The position numbers and the translations under genes were made by a program. Under the pieces are notes generated by a model, which saw nothing but the letters and a program-made list of their open reading frames with translations, was not told where the DNA came from and made no database searches. 64,000 bases of DNA from Acetivibrio straminisolvens JCM 21531 (GTDB lineage Bacteria > Bacillota > Clostridia > Acetivibrionales > Acetivibrionaceae), in NCBI RefSeq assembly GCF_000521465.1, contig NZ_BAVR01000007.1, positions 32,717-96,716 of the forward strand, read 5' to 3'. Shown one piece after another: positions 19,408 to 30,498 of the stretch (position 1 is its first letter; each line of letters starts with the position of its first letter).

Positions 19408-20238
19408 TTGCTAAAACCAGAGTGTAAGTGCGTTAATAGCAGTTATTATATTGATCGCAGTGGTATGTTCGGGGCAAATAATTCTTGGGATATCGGTTTT
19501 TTTTGTTTCCTTGCTTGCAATGTATGAGTATTTTAAGTCTTTGAGGAATGCCGGTTACAGGCCTGTCAGGGCAGTAGCTACATTTCGTGTGCCGGTATTT
19601 TGCTTCTTTGTTTCGACAGAGTACCAAAAACTCTTTTCCTTGAACAGATATTATCTTTTAAAACATTGATATTTGCTGTTTTTATTATGATTGTAGCCCT
19701 ATTTTCGTTTAGTATTTTTTTACATAGTAAATACAATATTGTGGATATTTCACTGACTTTTTTCGGTGTTTTCTATATAGCGTTTTTATTATCATTTATT
19801 GTCTTCACAAGGAATTTAAATAACGGTTTTTTCTTTGTATGGCTTATATTTATCGGGGCTTTTTCCACCGACACCATGGCATATTTCGCCGGACGCTTTT
19901 TCGGAAAACACAAGCTTATGCCGCTATTAGCCCTAAAAAAACAGTAGAAGGAGCAATTGGCGGAGTAATAGGCTGTGCATTGACAAGTCTGCTTTATGGC
20001 TTGTATTTGAATAAAAGTGGCTCTATTGGCTTTATTCCATATTATCACTTCTTGCTTATGGGGATTTTGTGCGGTATTATATCCAGGTGGGAGATTGGGC
20101 AGCTTCTGCAATAAAACGGTTTGTCAAAGTTAAGGATTTTGGCAATATAATGCCGGGGCACGGCGGAGCCTTGACAGGTTTGACAGTATATTATTTACCG
20201 CTCCTGTGGTATACTTTTATTTAAGCTGGATTATTTAG
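19408..20238 (+). CDS. cdsA: Phosphatidate cytidylyltransferase (six frame breaks)
   Basis: CdsA makes CDP-diacylglycerol, the precursor of acidic phospholipids, in the membrane. TTG 19408 has GGAGG nine bases upstream. The protein is recoverable by adding single bases at about 19414, 19421, 19577, 19922, 20093 and 20173, which gives hydrophobic helices, then FIGAFSTDTMAYFAGRFFG, SPKKTVEGAIGG, and the signature GDWAASAIKRFVKVKDFG followed by IMPGHGGALDRFDS. Repaired length is about 278 residues, normal for the family. Six losses in 0.83 kb is the highest density in the window. Because the gene is essential and its neighbours are sound, a sequence error is much likelier than decay. Confidence 0.88.
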
Positions 20239-20271
20239 GCTGCTTTGATGAATAAGCATAAGGAGGATAAT

Positions 20272-21417
20272 ATGGTAAACAGGATTTCAATTCTTGGCTC
20301 TACAGGTTCTATAGGTGTTCAGACCTTGGATGTGGCCAGAAATTTGAATATAAAAGTTGAAGGATTGGCGGCAAATAAAAACATAGATTTGCTTGAAAAA
20401 CAGGCAAGAGAGTTTTATCCCAAGATAGTCGCGGTAAAAGATGAAGAGCTGGCGAAGGTTTTAAGCGCAAGGCTTTCAGAAACGGATTGTAAAGTGGTAG
20501 GTGGAATTGAAGGGCTTAAAATGGTGGCTTCCATTGAAAGTGTGGAAACTGTAGTTACCTCTATAGTGGGGATAGCTGGCCTTATTCCTACCATGGAGGC
20601 CATAAAGCATAAAAAAAATATAGCACTGGCAAACAAAGAAACCCTTGTAACCGCAGGGCATATTGTTATGTCCGAAGCCTCCAGGATGGAAGTTAAGATT
20701 CTTCCGGTAGATAGTGAGCATTCTGCTATTTTTCAAAGCTTAATGGGTAATAATAAGGAAGATGTGTCAAAGATAATTTTGACTGCATCGGGAGGTCCTT
20801 TTAGAGGCAGAAAGAGGGAACAGCTTGAGAATGTAACGCTTAAGGAGGCCCTAAAACATCCGAACTGGAGCATGGGCAGTAAAATAACTATTGATTCGGC
20901 AACTTTGATGAATAAAGGATTGGAAGTTATTGAGGCTCGTTGGCTTTTTGATATGCCGCAAGAAGATATTGAGGTTTTAGTTCATCCTCAGAGCATCATT
21001 CATTCAATGGTTGAATACAAAGACGGCTCTATAATAGCCCAGTTGGGATCACCGGATATGAGACTTCCCATACAGTTTGCTCTCACATATCCGGACAGAA
21101 AGCCAAATAACTTTTCAAAGCTTGACATTATCAAGAACGGAAGTCTTACCTTTGAGGTTCCTGACCTTGAGGCTTTTCCGTGTCTTGAGCTTGCTTTTGA
21201 GGCGTTAAGAGCCGGAGGTACCATGCCTGCAGTGCTCAACGCAGCCAATGAAGAAGCTGTAGGATTGTTTATGGAGGAGAAAATAAGGTTTTTGGATATA
21301 CCCCGAATCATAGAAAATGTAATGGGGAGACATTCAATCAAGTCCGACCCTGGCATTGACGATATAATTGATGTCGATTTATGGGCAAGGAAAATAGTTA
21401 GGGAAGTTGTTAATTAA
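20272..21417 (+). CDS. dxr: 1-deoxy-D-xylulose-5-phosphate reductoisomerase
   Basis: Dxr converts DXP to 2-C-methyl-D-erythritol 4-phosphate using NADPH, the committed step of the non-mevalonate isoprenoid pathway. The nucleotide-binding motif ILGSTGSIGVQTLDV is at the N-terminus; ALANKETLVTAG, LTASGGPFRG, HPNWSMGSKITIDSATLMNK and the catalytic loop follow. ATG 20272 is chosen because AAGGAGG lies at 20260-20266; in-frame TTG/ATG codons at 20245-20248 precede that site. 381 residues, intact. It works with ispG two genes downstream and feeds uppS upstream. Confidence 0.96.
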   Translation: MVNRISILGSTGSIGVQTLDVARNLNIKVEGLAANKNIDLLEKQAREFYPKIVAVKDEELAKVLSARLSETDCKVVGGIEGLKMVASIESVETVVTSIVGIAGLIPTMEAIKHKKNIALANKETLVTAGHIVMSEASRMEVKILPVDSEHSAIFQSLMGNNKEDVSKIILTASGGPFRGRKREQLENVTLKEALKHPNWSMGSKITIDSATLMNKGLEVIEARWLFDMPQEDIEVLVHPQSIIHSMVEYKDGSIIAQLGSPDMRLPIQFALTYPDRKPNNFSKLDIIKNGSLTFEVPDLEAFPCLELAFEALRAGGTMPAVLNAANEEAVGLFMEEKIRFLDIPRIIENVMGRHSIKSDPGIDDIIDVDLWARKIVREVVN

Positions 21418-21522
21418 ATATCTGGTTTTAGTTTATTTGCTGTACATAATATGAGACAATGAAAGATTTGTATTACTCTCGATTTGGATAATGTATGACA
21501 CAATCAATTTCAGGAGGTTTTT

Positions 21523-22794
21523 ATGAGATTTTTATTGGTTATTCTGGCTTTTGATTTTATAATTATTATTCATGAGCTTGGACACTTTATTGTTGCCAAA
21601 CTGTCGGGCATAAAGGTTGAAGAGTTTTCTCTCTTTGTAGGTCCGAAGCTTTTTTCCGTCAAGCGCGGTGAGACGGCCTATTCATTGCGTTTGTTTCCGA
21701 TACTTGCCTACGTCAAGATGGAGGGAGAAGAGGAAGAATCGGACAGCGAAAGGGCCTTTAGCAACAAGCCGGTATGGGTGCGGGCTGCAGTGGTGGCGGC
21801 AGGACCGTTGGCCAATTTGATTTCAGCATTCCTGATAATATCAATAGTGTATTATACGACGGGTTATACCACAAGAACTGTGGGTGTTGTTCAGGAAGGT
21901 TCTGCAGCTTATAATGTCGGTATCGAAAAAGGAGACACTATTGTCGGCTACGACGGCAAGAGAATATATGATCCTCTGGAAGTTATCCAGTTTTTGTATA
22001 TATCCAAAGGAGAAAAAACAACAATTGAATTTGTAAGAAACGGAACTAAGATAAAAAAAGATATCGAGCCTGCGATAGAGAGGACTTACCAGTTGGGTTA
22101 TTATTCCGAATCGGTGGAAAACTCCAATGTTATTGCTGAGTTGGTTAACGGTGGAGCTTTAGAAAAAGCCGGTGCAAAACCTGGGGATAAGATTGTGAAG
22201 CTGAATGATATAGAAGTTGGCGGTATTGACCAAATAAGGGATTTTTTAAAAGAGAATAAGGAGCAGCCGGTTAGTGTAACTATTTTGAGAGACGGAAAAG
22301 AAATGGCTTTTAATGTTGTACCGCAATTCGTCGAGAATTACGCATTGGGTATAGCCTTTACCCGGGCAAAGGGAGGCAATATTTTAGATGTTATGAAGAA
22401 CGGTGCAATGTTTACCTATTCCAACATACGTATGGTGCCATACAGCCTGTACTGGCTTGTGACGGGTCAGGTATCCCTAAATCAGATGACAGGTCCGGTG
22501 GGGATTGTCAGCACAATGAATGATGTGGCCCAGCAAAGTGATACCTTTAAAGATGCGGTTTTGAACATACTCCTTTGGACTGCTTTGATAAGTGCCGCAA
22601 TTGGTGCAACAAACCTTGTGCCTTTCCCGGCTCTTGACGGAAGCAAGCTTCTTATTCTTGCGATTGAGGCGATAAGCAGAAGGAAGATTCCTTTGGAGAA
22701 GGAAGCGATTATTACATCAATAGGGTTTGTTATTTTGATAGGCCTTTCAATATTTGTAATGGCAAATGACATAATTAGATTTATAATTAAATAA
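21523..22794 (+). CDS. rseP: RIP metalloprotease RseP/RasP (site-2 protease)
   Basis: An intramembrane zinc protease of the M50B family, 423 residues. The zinc motif HELGH is at about residues 17-21 inside the first helix; the second metal ligand is in LVPFPALDGSKLL near the C-terminus. A PDZ domain lies in the middle (about 120-285), with repeats such as GDTIVGYDGKRI and GDKIVKLNDIEVGG. Such proteases cut anti-sigma factors and signal-peptide remnants. It has AGGAGG before the ATG. The dxr-rseP-ispG order is common in Firmicutes. Intact. Confidence 0.95.
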   Translation: MRFLLVILAFDFIIIIHELGHFIVAKLSGIKVEEFSLFVGPKLFSVKRGETAYSLRLFPILAYVKMEGEEEESDSERAFSNKPVWVRAAVVAAGPLANLISAFLIISIVYYTTGYTTRTVGVVQEGSAAYNVGIEKGDTIVGYDGKRIYDPLEVIQFLYISKGEKTTIEFVRNGTKIKKDIEPAIERTYQLGYYSESVENSNVIAELVNGGALEKAGAKPGDKIVKLNDIEVGGIDQIRDFLKENKEQPVSVTILRDGKEMAFNVVPQFVENYALGIAFTRAKGGNILDVMKNGAMFTYSNIRMVPYSLYWLVTGQVSLNQMTGPVGIVSTMNDVAQQSDTFKDAVLNILLWTALISAAIGATNLVPFPALDGSKLLILAIEAISRRKIPLEKEAIITSIGFVILIGLSIFVMANDIIRFIIK

Positions 22795-22862
22795 AAAGCA
22801 TAAAGATTGCTTGATATAAATAGTACGAAGTAATATCAAAAAGAAAGAAGAGAGTTTTAAAT

Positions 22863-23921
22863 ATGGAGTATATTAAAAGAAAGCAAACGAGAACGGTAAG
22901 AGTTGGAGATGTATATATAGGCGGAGATGCCAAAATTACAGTTCAGTCCATGACCAACACCGATACGAGGGATGTCGGGTCTACCGTAAATCAAATAAAA
23001 ATGCTTGAGGATATGGGATGTGAAATTATTAGAGTTGCTGTCGTGGACAAGGAAGCAGCAGAGGCGATAAAGTTAATAAAAAAGTCTATTAGGATTCCGC
23101 TGGTAGCCGATATTCATTTTGATTATCGGCTTGCTATATCCAGCATGGAAAACGGAGCTGACAAGATTAGATTAAATCCCGGAAACATAGGAGACAAAGA
23201 AAGGGTAAAAAAAAGTTGTTGAGGTTGCAAAGTCAAGGCAGATACCCATTCGCATAGGAGTGAATTCCGGATCCCTTGAGAAAAATATTGTTGAAAAATA
23301 TGGAGGAATAACTCCTGAGGCAATGGTAGAAAGTGCATTAGGACATGCCCGGATATTGGAGGAACTGGATTTTCACAATATAGTAATCTCCTTAAAGGCT
23401 TCAAATGTGCCAATGACTATAGCAGCTTACCGGTTGATATCAGAGAAAACGGATTATCCTTTACATATTGGCGTTACCGAGGCTGGAACCGTTTTTAAAG
23501 GCACTATCAAATCCTGTGCCGGTTTGGGTTGCCTTTTGGCCGAGGGAATAGGGGACACGGTAAGAGTATCGCTGACTGGGGACCCCAAAGAAGAAGTTTT
23601 GGTCGGACATGAACTGCTTAGAGCTTTAGGAATAGAAAAGGGCGGAATTGAGTTTGTTTCCTGCCCTACATGCGGAAGATGCCAGATTGATCTAATCGGA
23701 ATAGCCGAAAAAGTAGAGAAAAGACTTGGGGGACTTGATAAAAATATCAAGGTAGCAATTATGGGTTGTGCCGTAAACGGACCGGGCGAAGCCAAGGAAG
23801 CGGATATTGCATTGCCGGAGGAAAAGGTGAGGTATTGCTGTTTAAAAAGGGAGATATAGTTCGCAAGATTCCGCAGGAAAGAGCAGTGGAAGAACTTATG
23901 GAGGAAATACTGAAGATGTGA
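22863..23921 (+). CDS. ispG: 4-hydroxy-3-methylbut-2-enyl-diphosphate synthase (two frameshifts)
   Basis: IspG (GcpE) is a 4Fe-4S enzyme of the non-mevalonate isoprenoid pathway. The start has [20 protein letters not shown] and [20 protein letters not shown] and IRLNPGNIG follow. The cluster cysteines are in [14 protein letters not shown] and [17 protein letters not shown]. An A8 run at 23207-23214 should be A7 (an apparent extra base), giving [16 protein letters not shown] is missing near 23809, after which [19 protein letters not shown] ends at TGA 23919-23921. Repaired length is 352 residues. Confidence 0.93.
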
Positions 23922-23941
23922 GAAAAGGTGGGGAGGAATTG

Positions 23942-26900
23942 GTGCAAAATGTATTGATGAAGGATAAAAGGCTCTCGGATCTTTTTCCTGAGGTAATTAA
24001 TAATGACGTTGACAGAGAGCTTTTTAGTGCTGCAAGAATACATAATATTAATGTCTATAAAAAATCCAGAAAACTGGAGATTTTTATTGTTTCGGACACA
24101 CTAATACCTGCAAAGACCCTCGATGATGTGGAGCAGAGCTTTAAAAGGATGTTTGGGCTTGAACAGGTTCATCTCAGGGTTTCCTTTAATATTGCGCTTT
24201 CCATAGAGGAAGTGCTTGATAAATACTGGGACAGCATACTCTATATGACAAAGAAAAATATTGCGTTGTGCCGTGGAATATTAAGCGGATGCAAGTGGAA
24301 AATAGAGGATAAAAAGCTTTGCATTTATCTCAAGACAAAGGGAACGGAGATTTTGAAATGCAAGAATTGCGACACTTTAATTGAAAATATAATAAAAGAA
24401 TGTTTTGGATTGCAGATAAGGGTTGAGTTTAAGGATTCTGAAATAAATGAGGATAAAATAAACGAGTATATTGAGTTTAAAGAGAATGAGGAAGCAAAGG
24501 TTGTAACCGATACGGTTATCAAGAATATTGCAAAGCCTGTGAAAACCTCCGGCGATTCAAAGAAGAGTGCACCTTTGGATTCAGGAGACAAGTCGGAGGT
24601 TATTTTAGGTAAAAACTTTAATGACAGTGTTATGAACATGTCCGAAGTGACGCAGGATTCCGGCAGAATTGCCGTAAAGGGTGAGATAATAAGGACGGAA
24701 ACCAGGGAACTAAAAAGCGGCAAGCTGCTTTATATATTTGATGTAACGGATCTTACCAGCTCCCTCACTGTTAAGATTTTTCTGGACAAGGACAAGTCCG
24801 GAAGCGTTATGGAGAGGATTAAGGAAAAGGCAAATGTAAAGATTCGCGGCGAGCAGTATGATAAATTTTCAAGGGAGCTGACGGTGTTGGCTTCGGATAT
24901 TGTTGAGGTTTCTGTGCAGACGAGAAACGACAATGCCGGTGAAAAGAGGGTGGAGCTTCATCTTCACACACAGATGAGTGCAATGGATGGAGTTACATCG
25001 GTTAAAGACCTGATAAAGCGGGCTGCCCAGTGGGGGCACAAGGCAATAGCCGTAACCGACCACGGAGTGGTACAGGCTTATCCTGATGCTTGTGATGCGG
25101 CCAAAAAGAATAAAATAAAGGTTATTTACGGAATTGAAGCATATCTTCTTGATGATTCCGTCCCCATCGTCTATCGTTCTAACGGACATCCTGTTGACGG
25201 TGAGTTTGTGGTATTTGATATTGAGACAACCGGTCTTTCGGCTGATAAAGATAAAATAACGGAAATCGGTGCGGTAAAAATAAAGGAAGGTAAAATTGTC
25301 GATACCTTCAGCACATTTGTGAATCCTGAAATTCCGATACCGGAGTTAATAGTCAATTTGACAGGTATTACTGACGATTTAGTTGCCGATGCTCCGACCA
25401 TTGACAAGGCTTTGCCTCAGTTTTTGGAGTTTGTGGGCAATTCTCCTTTGGTGGCTCATAATGCGGTTTTTGATACGGGATTTATCAGGTATAATGCTTT
25501 TCTTATGAATAAGAATGTTGAAAATCCGGTGATTGATACCCTTGAGCTTTCAAGACAGATGTTTCCGGAGCTAAAAAAACATAAGCTGGACATAGTAGCA
25601 AAGCATCTTGGGGTATCCTTGGAAAACCATCATAGGGCTTGACGATGCAAAAGCTTGTGCGGGTATTTTTATTAAATGCCTTGAGATACTGGCCCAAAAG
25701 AATGTTAAAACCATTGACGATATACAGAATGCTTTTGAGGATTGCTGGAATTATCAAAAGGCGAATTCATATCATGCCATTATACTTGTAAAAAATTATA
25801 TAGGTCTTAAGAATCTTTATAAGATTGTGTCCAAGACTCATTTGGAATATTTTCACAAAAGGCCGAGGCTTCCAAAAAAGCTTTTAATGGCATACCGGGA
25901 AGGTCTTATTCTGGGAAGTGCTTGTGAGGCGGGAGAGCTTTACCGTGCAATTCTTGAAAACAAGGACGAACAAGAGATTGCAAAGATTGCGAGATTTTAT
26001 GATTATCTTGAAATACAGCCTTTAGGCAATAACCGTTTTCTTCTTGACAGCGGAAAAGTAAACAGTGAGGAAGACTTGAAAAATATAAACAGAAAAATTG
26101 TTGCTCTCGGTGAAAAGTACAACAAGCCGGTGGTTGCCACCTGCGATGTCCATTTCATGGATCCGGAGGATGAGGTTTTCCGCAGGATACTTATGGCAGG
26201 ACAAGGCTTTTCCGATGCGGATAACCAGGCACCGCTGTATTTCAGGACCACCGATGAAATGCTTAAGGAGTTTGATTACCTTGGCGAGGAAAATGCTACG
26301 AAGTAGTTGTAACCAATACCAATTTGATTGCAGATATGTGCGAAGATATACTTCCCATACCGGACGGGACTTTTCCGCCTAAAATCGAAGGTGCCGAAGA
26401 GGAAATAAGGATGCTTGCCCAAAACAAGGCCTGTGAGATTTATGGGGATACTCTTCCCGACATTGTGGAAAAGCGTATGGAGAAGGAGCTTAACTCGATA
26501 ATAACCAACGGCTTTTCGGTTATGTATATCATTGCGCAAAAGCTGGTATGGAAATCCTTGAGCGACGGCTATCTGGTAGGTTCGAGGGGATCTGTCGGTT
26601 CGTCATTTGTTGCCTACCTCATAGGCATAACCGAGGTTAACTCTCTTCCGCCCCACTACATATGCGAAAGCTGCAAATATTCGGAGTTTGTTTTGGACGG
26701 AAGCTACGGATGCGGTTTTGACATGCCGGACAAGGAATGCCCCAATTGCGGAAGAAGCTTAAAGAAAGACGGATATGATATTCCTTTTGAAACCTTTTTG
26801 GGATTTGAAGGAGATAAAGAGCCTGATATTGACCTCAACTTTTCGGGAGAATACCAACCGGTAGCACATAAATATACCGAAGAACTCTTTGGTGTGGGAC

Positions 26901-28243
26901 ATGTTTACAGAGCCGGTACTATTGGAACAATTGCAGAGAAGACAGCCTACGGTTTTGTAAAAAACTACTTGGACGAAAGGAACATAGTTGCGACCAATGC
27001 GGAAATCAACCGGCTGGTCAAGGGGTGTACCGGTGTAAAGAGGACTACCGGACAGCATCCGGGGGGAGTTATGATAGTTCCTCAAGACAGAGAAATTTAT
27101 GAGTTTTGCCCGATACAGTATCCGGCAGACGATTCGACCTCCGGTACTATCACAACCCATTTTGATTACCATTCCATAAGCGGAAGGCTTTTAAAGCTTG
27201 ATATACTGGGTCATGACGACCCTACGGTTATAAGGATGCTTGAGGATTTGACCGGGGTTAATGCCAGAACAATCCCCATAGGGAGAAGAAAACAATGGGT
27301 ATATTCAGCAGTACCGAACCGCTGGGAATAAACCCCGAAGATATAAACAGTCCAGTGGGAACTTTTGCGATTCCCGAATTCGGAACCAAGTTTGTAAGGC
27401 AGATGCTTGTAGACACCAAGCCCAAAACTTTTTCCGAGCTTATAAGGATTTCGGGGCTTTCCCACGGAACAGATGTTTGGCTCAACAATGCCCAGGACCT
27501 TGTGAGAAGCAATATTGCATCATTGTCCGAGGTTATATGTACCAGGATGATATAATGCTCAATCTCATACACTATGGTCTTCCGAATAAGACAGCATTTA
27601 AGATTATGGAAGATGTCAGAAAGGGTAAGGGACTTAAGGAAGAGTATGAACAGATAATGAGAGAGAAAAATGTACCGGATTGGTACATAGGTTCCTGTAA
27701 AAAAATAAAGTACATGTTTCCGAAAGCCCATGCGGCTGCGTATGTTATGATGGCTTTTAGAATTGCATGGTTTAAGGTATACTATCCTGAAGCATTTTAT
27801 GCAACATATTTTACCGTAAGGGCGGATGAATTTGATGCTGCTATGATGTGCCATGGAAAGGATAGAGTAATAAACAAGATTCGGGAGTTTGAACTCAAGG
27901 GAAACAACATGACTCAGAAAGAAAAGAATACCCTTACCATACTTGAGGTTGCCAACGAAATGTATGCAAGGGGCATAAAGTTTTTGCCCATAGACATTTA
28001 TAAATCCGATGCCGTAAAGTTTAAGATTGAAAAAGATGGGCTCAGGCCGCCTTTGAATGCCCTTCAAGGACTTGGAACTTCTGCAGCACAGAGTATAGTT
28101 GAGGCAAGAAACAACGGTGAGTTATATCTGTGGATGACTTGAGAATAAGAGCCAAAGTAAGTAAGACTGTCATAGAAATTTTGCAGCAGAGCGGATGCCT
28201 TGACGGTTTGCCTGAGAGCAATCAGATAAGTTTGTTTGGCTAA
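23942..28243 (+). CDS. polC: DNA polymerase III alpha subunit, PolC type (five frame breaks)
   Basis: PolC is the replicative polymerase of Firmicutes. In order: an N-terminal domain, an OB-fold (about residues 245-330), a PHP domain split by the exonuclease ([28 protein letters not shown]), a DEDDh proofreading exonuclease ([31 protein letters not shown]), then the C-family polymerase core with [13 protein letters not shown], a cysteine motif ([16 protein letters not shown]) and [13 protein letters not shown]. Breaks are near 25638 (two bases lost, restoring HHRALDDAKAC), 26291, 27282, 27545 and 28122. Repaired length is about 1435 residues, normal for the family. GTG 23942 with GGGGAGG is the likely start; TTG 23939 is also possible. 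Confidence 0.93.
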
Positions 28244-28290
28244 TGTTTTGCTTTGAATTTTTAGCATTAAAATTTTTTGGGGGAATCACT

Positions 28291-29690
28291 TTGAAGAAAA
28301 TTCTTATGCCGGTAATGATTCTTTTGTGTGTTGTTTTACTGACCTGTGTTGCAGGAGCGGTAAAAGAGGGAGAAAAAATAGCGATAAACTTTAAAGTGGG
28401 CGATGAAATCTTATACATTAACGGTAAAGAGGTCAAGGTTGAAAGACCTGTTGTTGTAAATGGAGTAACCCTTGTACCCGTAAGAGTTATTACAGAAGCC
28501 TTTGGTGCCCGGGTTGACTGGAATGGGCAGCAAAGATGTGTTACTCTAGACTACAGCCAAGTTGCAATAAAGCTGTACATTGATAATAAAAAAGCATATG
28601 TGGACGGTACTGCCGTAGAGCTTTTGGAGGCCCCGAGGATAATAAACGGCAGGACAATGGTTCCTTTAAGGTTTATAACGGAAAATTTTGGAGCAGATGT
28701 GGATTATAATGACTATACAAAGCAGATCACGGTTGTAAAAGTAAATGCAAATAGTGTAAAAGATTTTAGCCTTATTTTAAAGAAAACAGCCAAGGAGAAA
28801 GTAGGGGACAGTTACTACGGGTGGTCGGCAGATTTTCCTAAAAATTTAAACTTAAATTACAGAAGTTTTAGCGGTAATGTAAATATATTTGTGCACAAGT
28901 ATATAAACTGCTCTATCATAATCAGCATATTACAGCAGGGAGAATTTACAATTGACAACATTCTTTCCATGGAGTTAAGCACGATAAAAGACCGTTATAC
29001 TTTGATTGGGCAGGAGAAAGGCGATTCTTATGCCAAAGTAGTGTACAGAGATGAAGCGTATGCCTATGAGGACAGGTTTTATGTAAATGAAGGCAAAGTG
29101 TATTTTGTAAACTTGATTTTTGAAGATTACAACAGTTACAAAGCCAACCGGGACGTTCAAAAGTTTCTCGATTCTTTCAGCGTTAAATTTGTGGATGACG
29201 GAAGTGTTGAAGACCTTTCGGATGTCACAAAAGAGGGTTTTAGGCTCTATACAAATAATAATTTAAAATATTCAATAGATGTTTTGGCTGACTGGATGGA
29301 GGTAAAAAATAGTGATGCCGAAAACATGGTTAGCTTTATAGATAATTTGGGAAACCAAGTTTACATTAATATTTATTCTTATGAAAAGGCCTTTCATTGG
29401 ATGATGTGGTAAAGTCGGATATTGATTATATCAAAAAGGAATACGCTTCTGAGACATATAAGCTTGAAAATATCAATGATGTTGAGATAGGCGGCAAAAA
29501 AGCAAAGGAACTTCTGTATGTAAAAAAAGACGGTGATACGACCGAATATATTATTGAAATATTTATGATAGGTGAAAACTATAAATACAATACCGGCTGC
29601 GTCTTGACCCAGGATACCTATAACGACAAGAAATACAGGCAAAAAATACTGGATATGATGTGTTCTTTCAAATTTGATGAACCTGATTAA
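28291..29690 (+). CDS. Secreted protein with duplicated copper-amine-oxidase-like stalk domain (frameshifted)
   Basis: TTG 28291 lies seven bases after GGGGG and opens a signal peptide (KKILMPVMILLCVVLLT, cut near VAGA). Residues about 40-150 carry a stalk domain with paired motifs VVVNGVTLVPVRVITEAFGA and RIINGRTMVPLRFITENFG, as in many clostridial surface proteins. The rest looks like two related alpha/beta units (about 175-315 and 330-466), possibly of the PsbP/DcrB-like fold; that is a guess. One T is missing near 29392 (TTT, expected TTTT), restoring EKAFSLDDVVKSDIDY. Repaired length is about 466 residues. Function unknown; probably cell-surface. Confidence 0.78.
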
Positions 29691-29790
29691 GGTGAAATAG
29701 TTTACATATTTGATACCGCTTCTTTGACATTGAAGAAAATAGGTATTCTATTAAATTTGAATAATAATTATAATTAATGCTAATAAAATG

Positions 29791-29819
29791 TTGATAATTA
29801 CGAATAATAATGTTATAAT
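29791..29819 (+). promoter_or_regulatory. Promoter for the rimP-nusA-infB operon
   Basis: TTGATA (29791-29796), a 17-base spacer, then TATAAT (29814-29819). Predicted start near 29826, about 130 bases before rimP. Confidence 0.8.
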
Positions 29820-29852
29820 ACTTTTGGACTAAAGCAAATAGTAGCTTATGGT

Positions 29853-29888
29853 AAAGAGTGGGTCGGACCCACTCTTTCGTATTATTTC
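29853..29888 (+). promoter_or_regulatory. Leader hairpin before rimP, candidate attenuator
   Basis: Ten-bp perfect stem AAAGAGTGGG (29853-29862) with CCCACTCTTT (29868-29877), loop TCGGA, followed by CGTATTATTTCTT, a discontinuous T-rich tail. Its place in the leader about 27 bases after the predicted start suggests an attenuator or mRNA-stabilising hairpin for the nusA operon. Confidence 0.5.
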
Positions 29889-29954
29889 TTGGAACGAAGA
29901 GAAAACTTTAAAAGGAACTTGACAAAAGTTATACCAATTCTATCGGAGGTTTGT

Positions 29955-30419
29955 ATGACTAGAAAAGGAATAGAAGAAATTGTTACGGAAATTGCCAATC
30001 CAATAGTAAACAGGTATTCTTTTGAGTTGGTAGATGTTGAATTTATAAAAGAAGGCTCAAATTGGTATCTGCGTATATATATTGACAAACCGGGCGGAAT
30101 AACTATAGATGACTGTCAGGTTGTAAGCGAGGAAATAAGTGATATACTAGATAAAGAGGATCCCATACCTCAGAGTTACTTCCTGGAAGTTTCTTCACCG
30201 GGGCTTGACAGGCCGCTTAAGAAGGAGTCGGATTTTGAACGGTTTAAAGGAGAACTGGTTGAAGTCAAAGTTTTTAAGCCTATCGAAGGGAAGAAAGTAT
30301 TCGAAGGTGAACTTGTAGGATATAAGGACAACAAGATTATTATAAAAAATGATGATAAAGAAATCATGGAATTTGAGCGGGATAAGGTTGCCATGGTGAG
30401 AAGAGTCATAAAGTTTTAA
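29955..30419 (+). CDS. rimP: Ribosome maturation factor RimP
   Basis: RimP helps 30S subunit maturation. 154 residues; typical stretches are YSFELVDVEFIKEGSNWYLR, IYIDKPGGITIDDC, FLEVSSPGLDRPLKKESDF and the C-terminal SH3-like part with EGELVGYKDNKIIIK. ATG 29955 follows GGAGGTTTGT; an in-frame frame opening further upstream at 29889 overlaps the leader and is unlikely. It heads the conserved rimP-nusA-rnpM-infB-rbfA operon. Intact. Confidence 0.95.
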   Translation: MTRKGIEEIVTEIANPIVNRYSFELVDVEFIKEGSNWYLRIYIDKPGGITIDDCQVVSEEISDILDKEDPIPQSYFLEVSSPGLDRPLKKESDFERFKGELVEVKVFKPIEGKKVFEGELVGYKDNKIIIKNDDKEIMEFERDKVAMVRRVIKF

Positions 30420-30498
30420 ATTAAGCTGACAAAACAAGATCACTTTAGGTGATGATTTAGATATTATAAACATGAAAAGTAAATAAGGAGGCTCTAAA

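Noticed and set aside
27258..28067. A 269-codon open frame on the minus strand opposite polC
   Set aside because: It lies wholly opposite conserved PolC sequence, has no ribosome site, and reads as low-quality hydrophobic sequence; it is a shadow frame.
23942..28243. Programmed frameshifting or split-gene PolC
   Set aside because: There are five breaks with no slippery sites or downstream structures in common, and the same pattern hits many other essential genes, so error is the simpler explanation.
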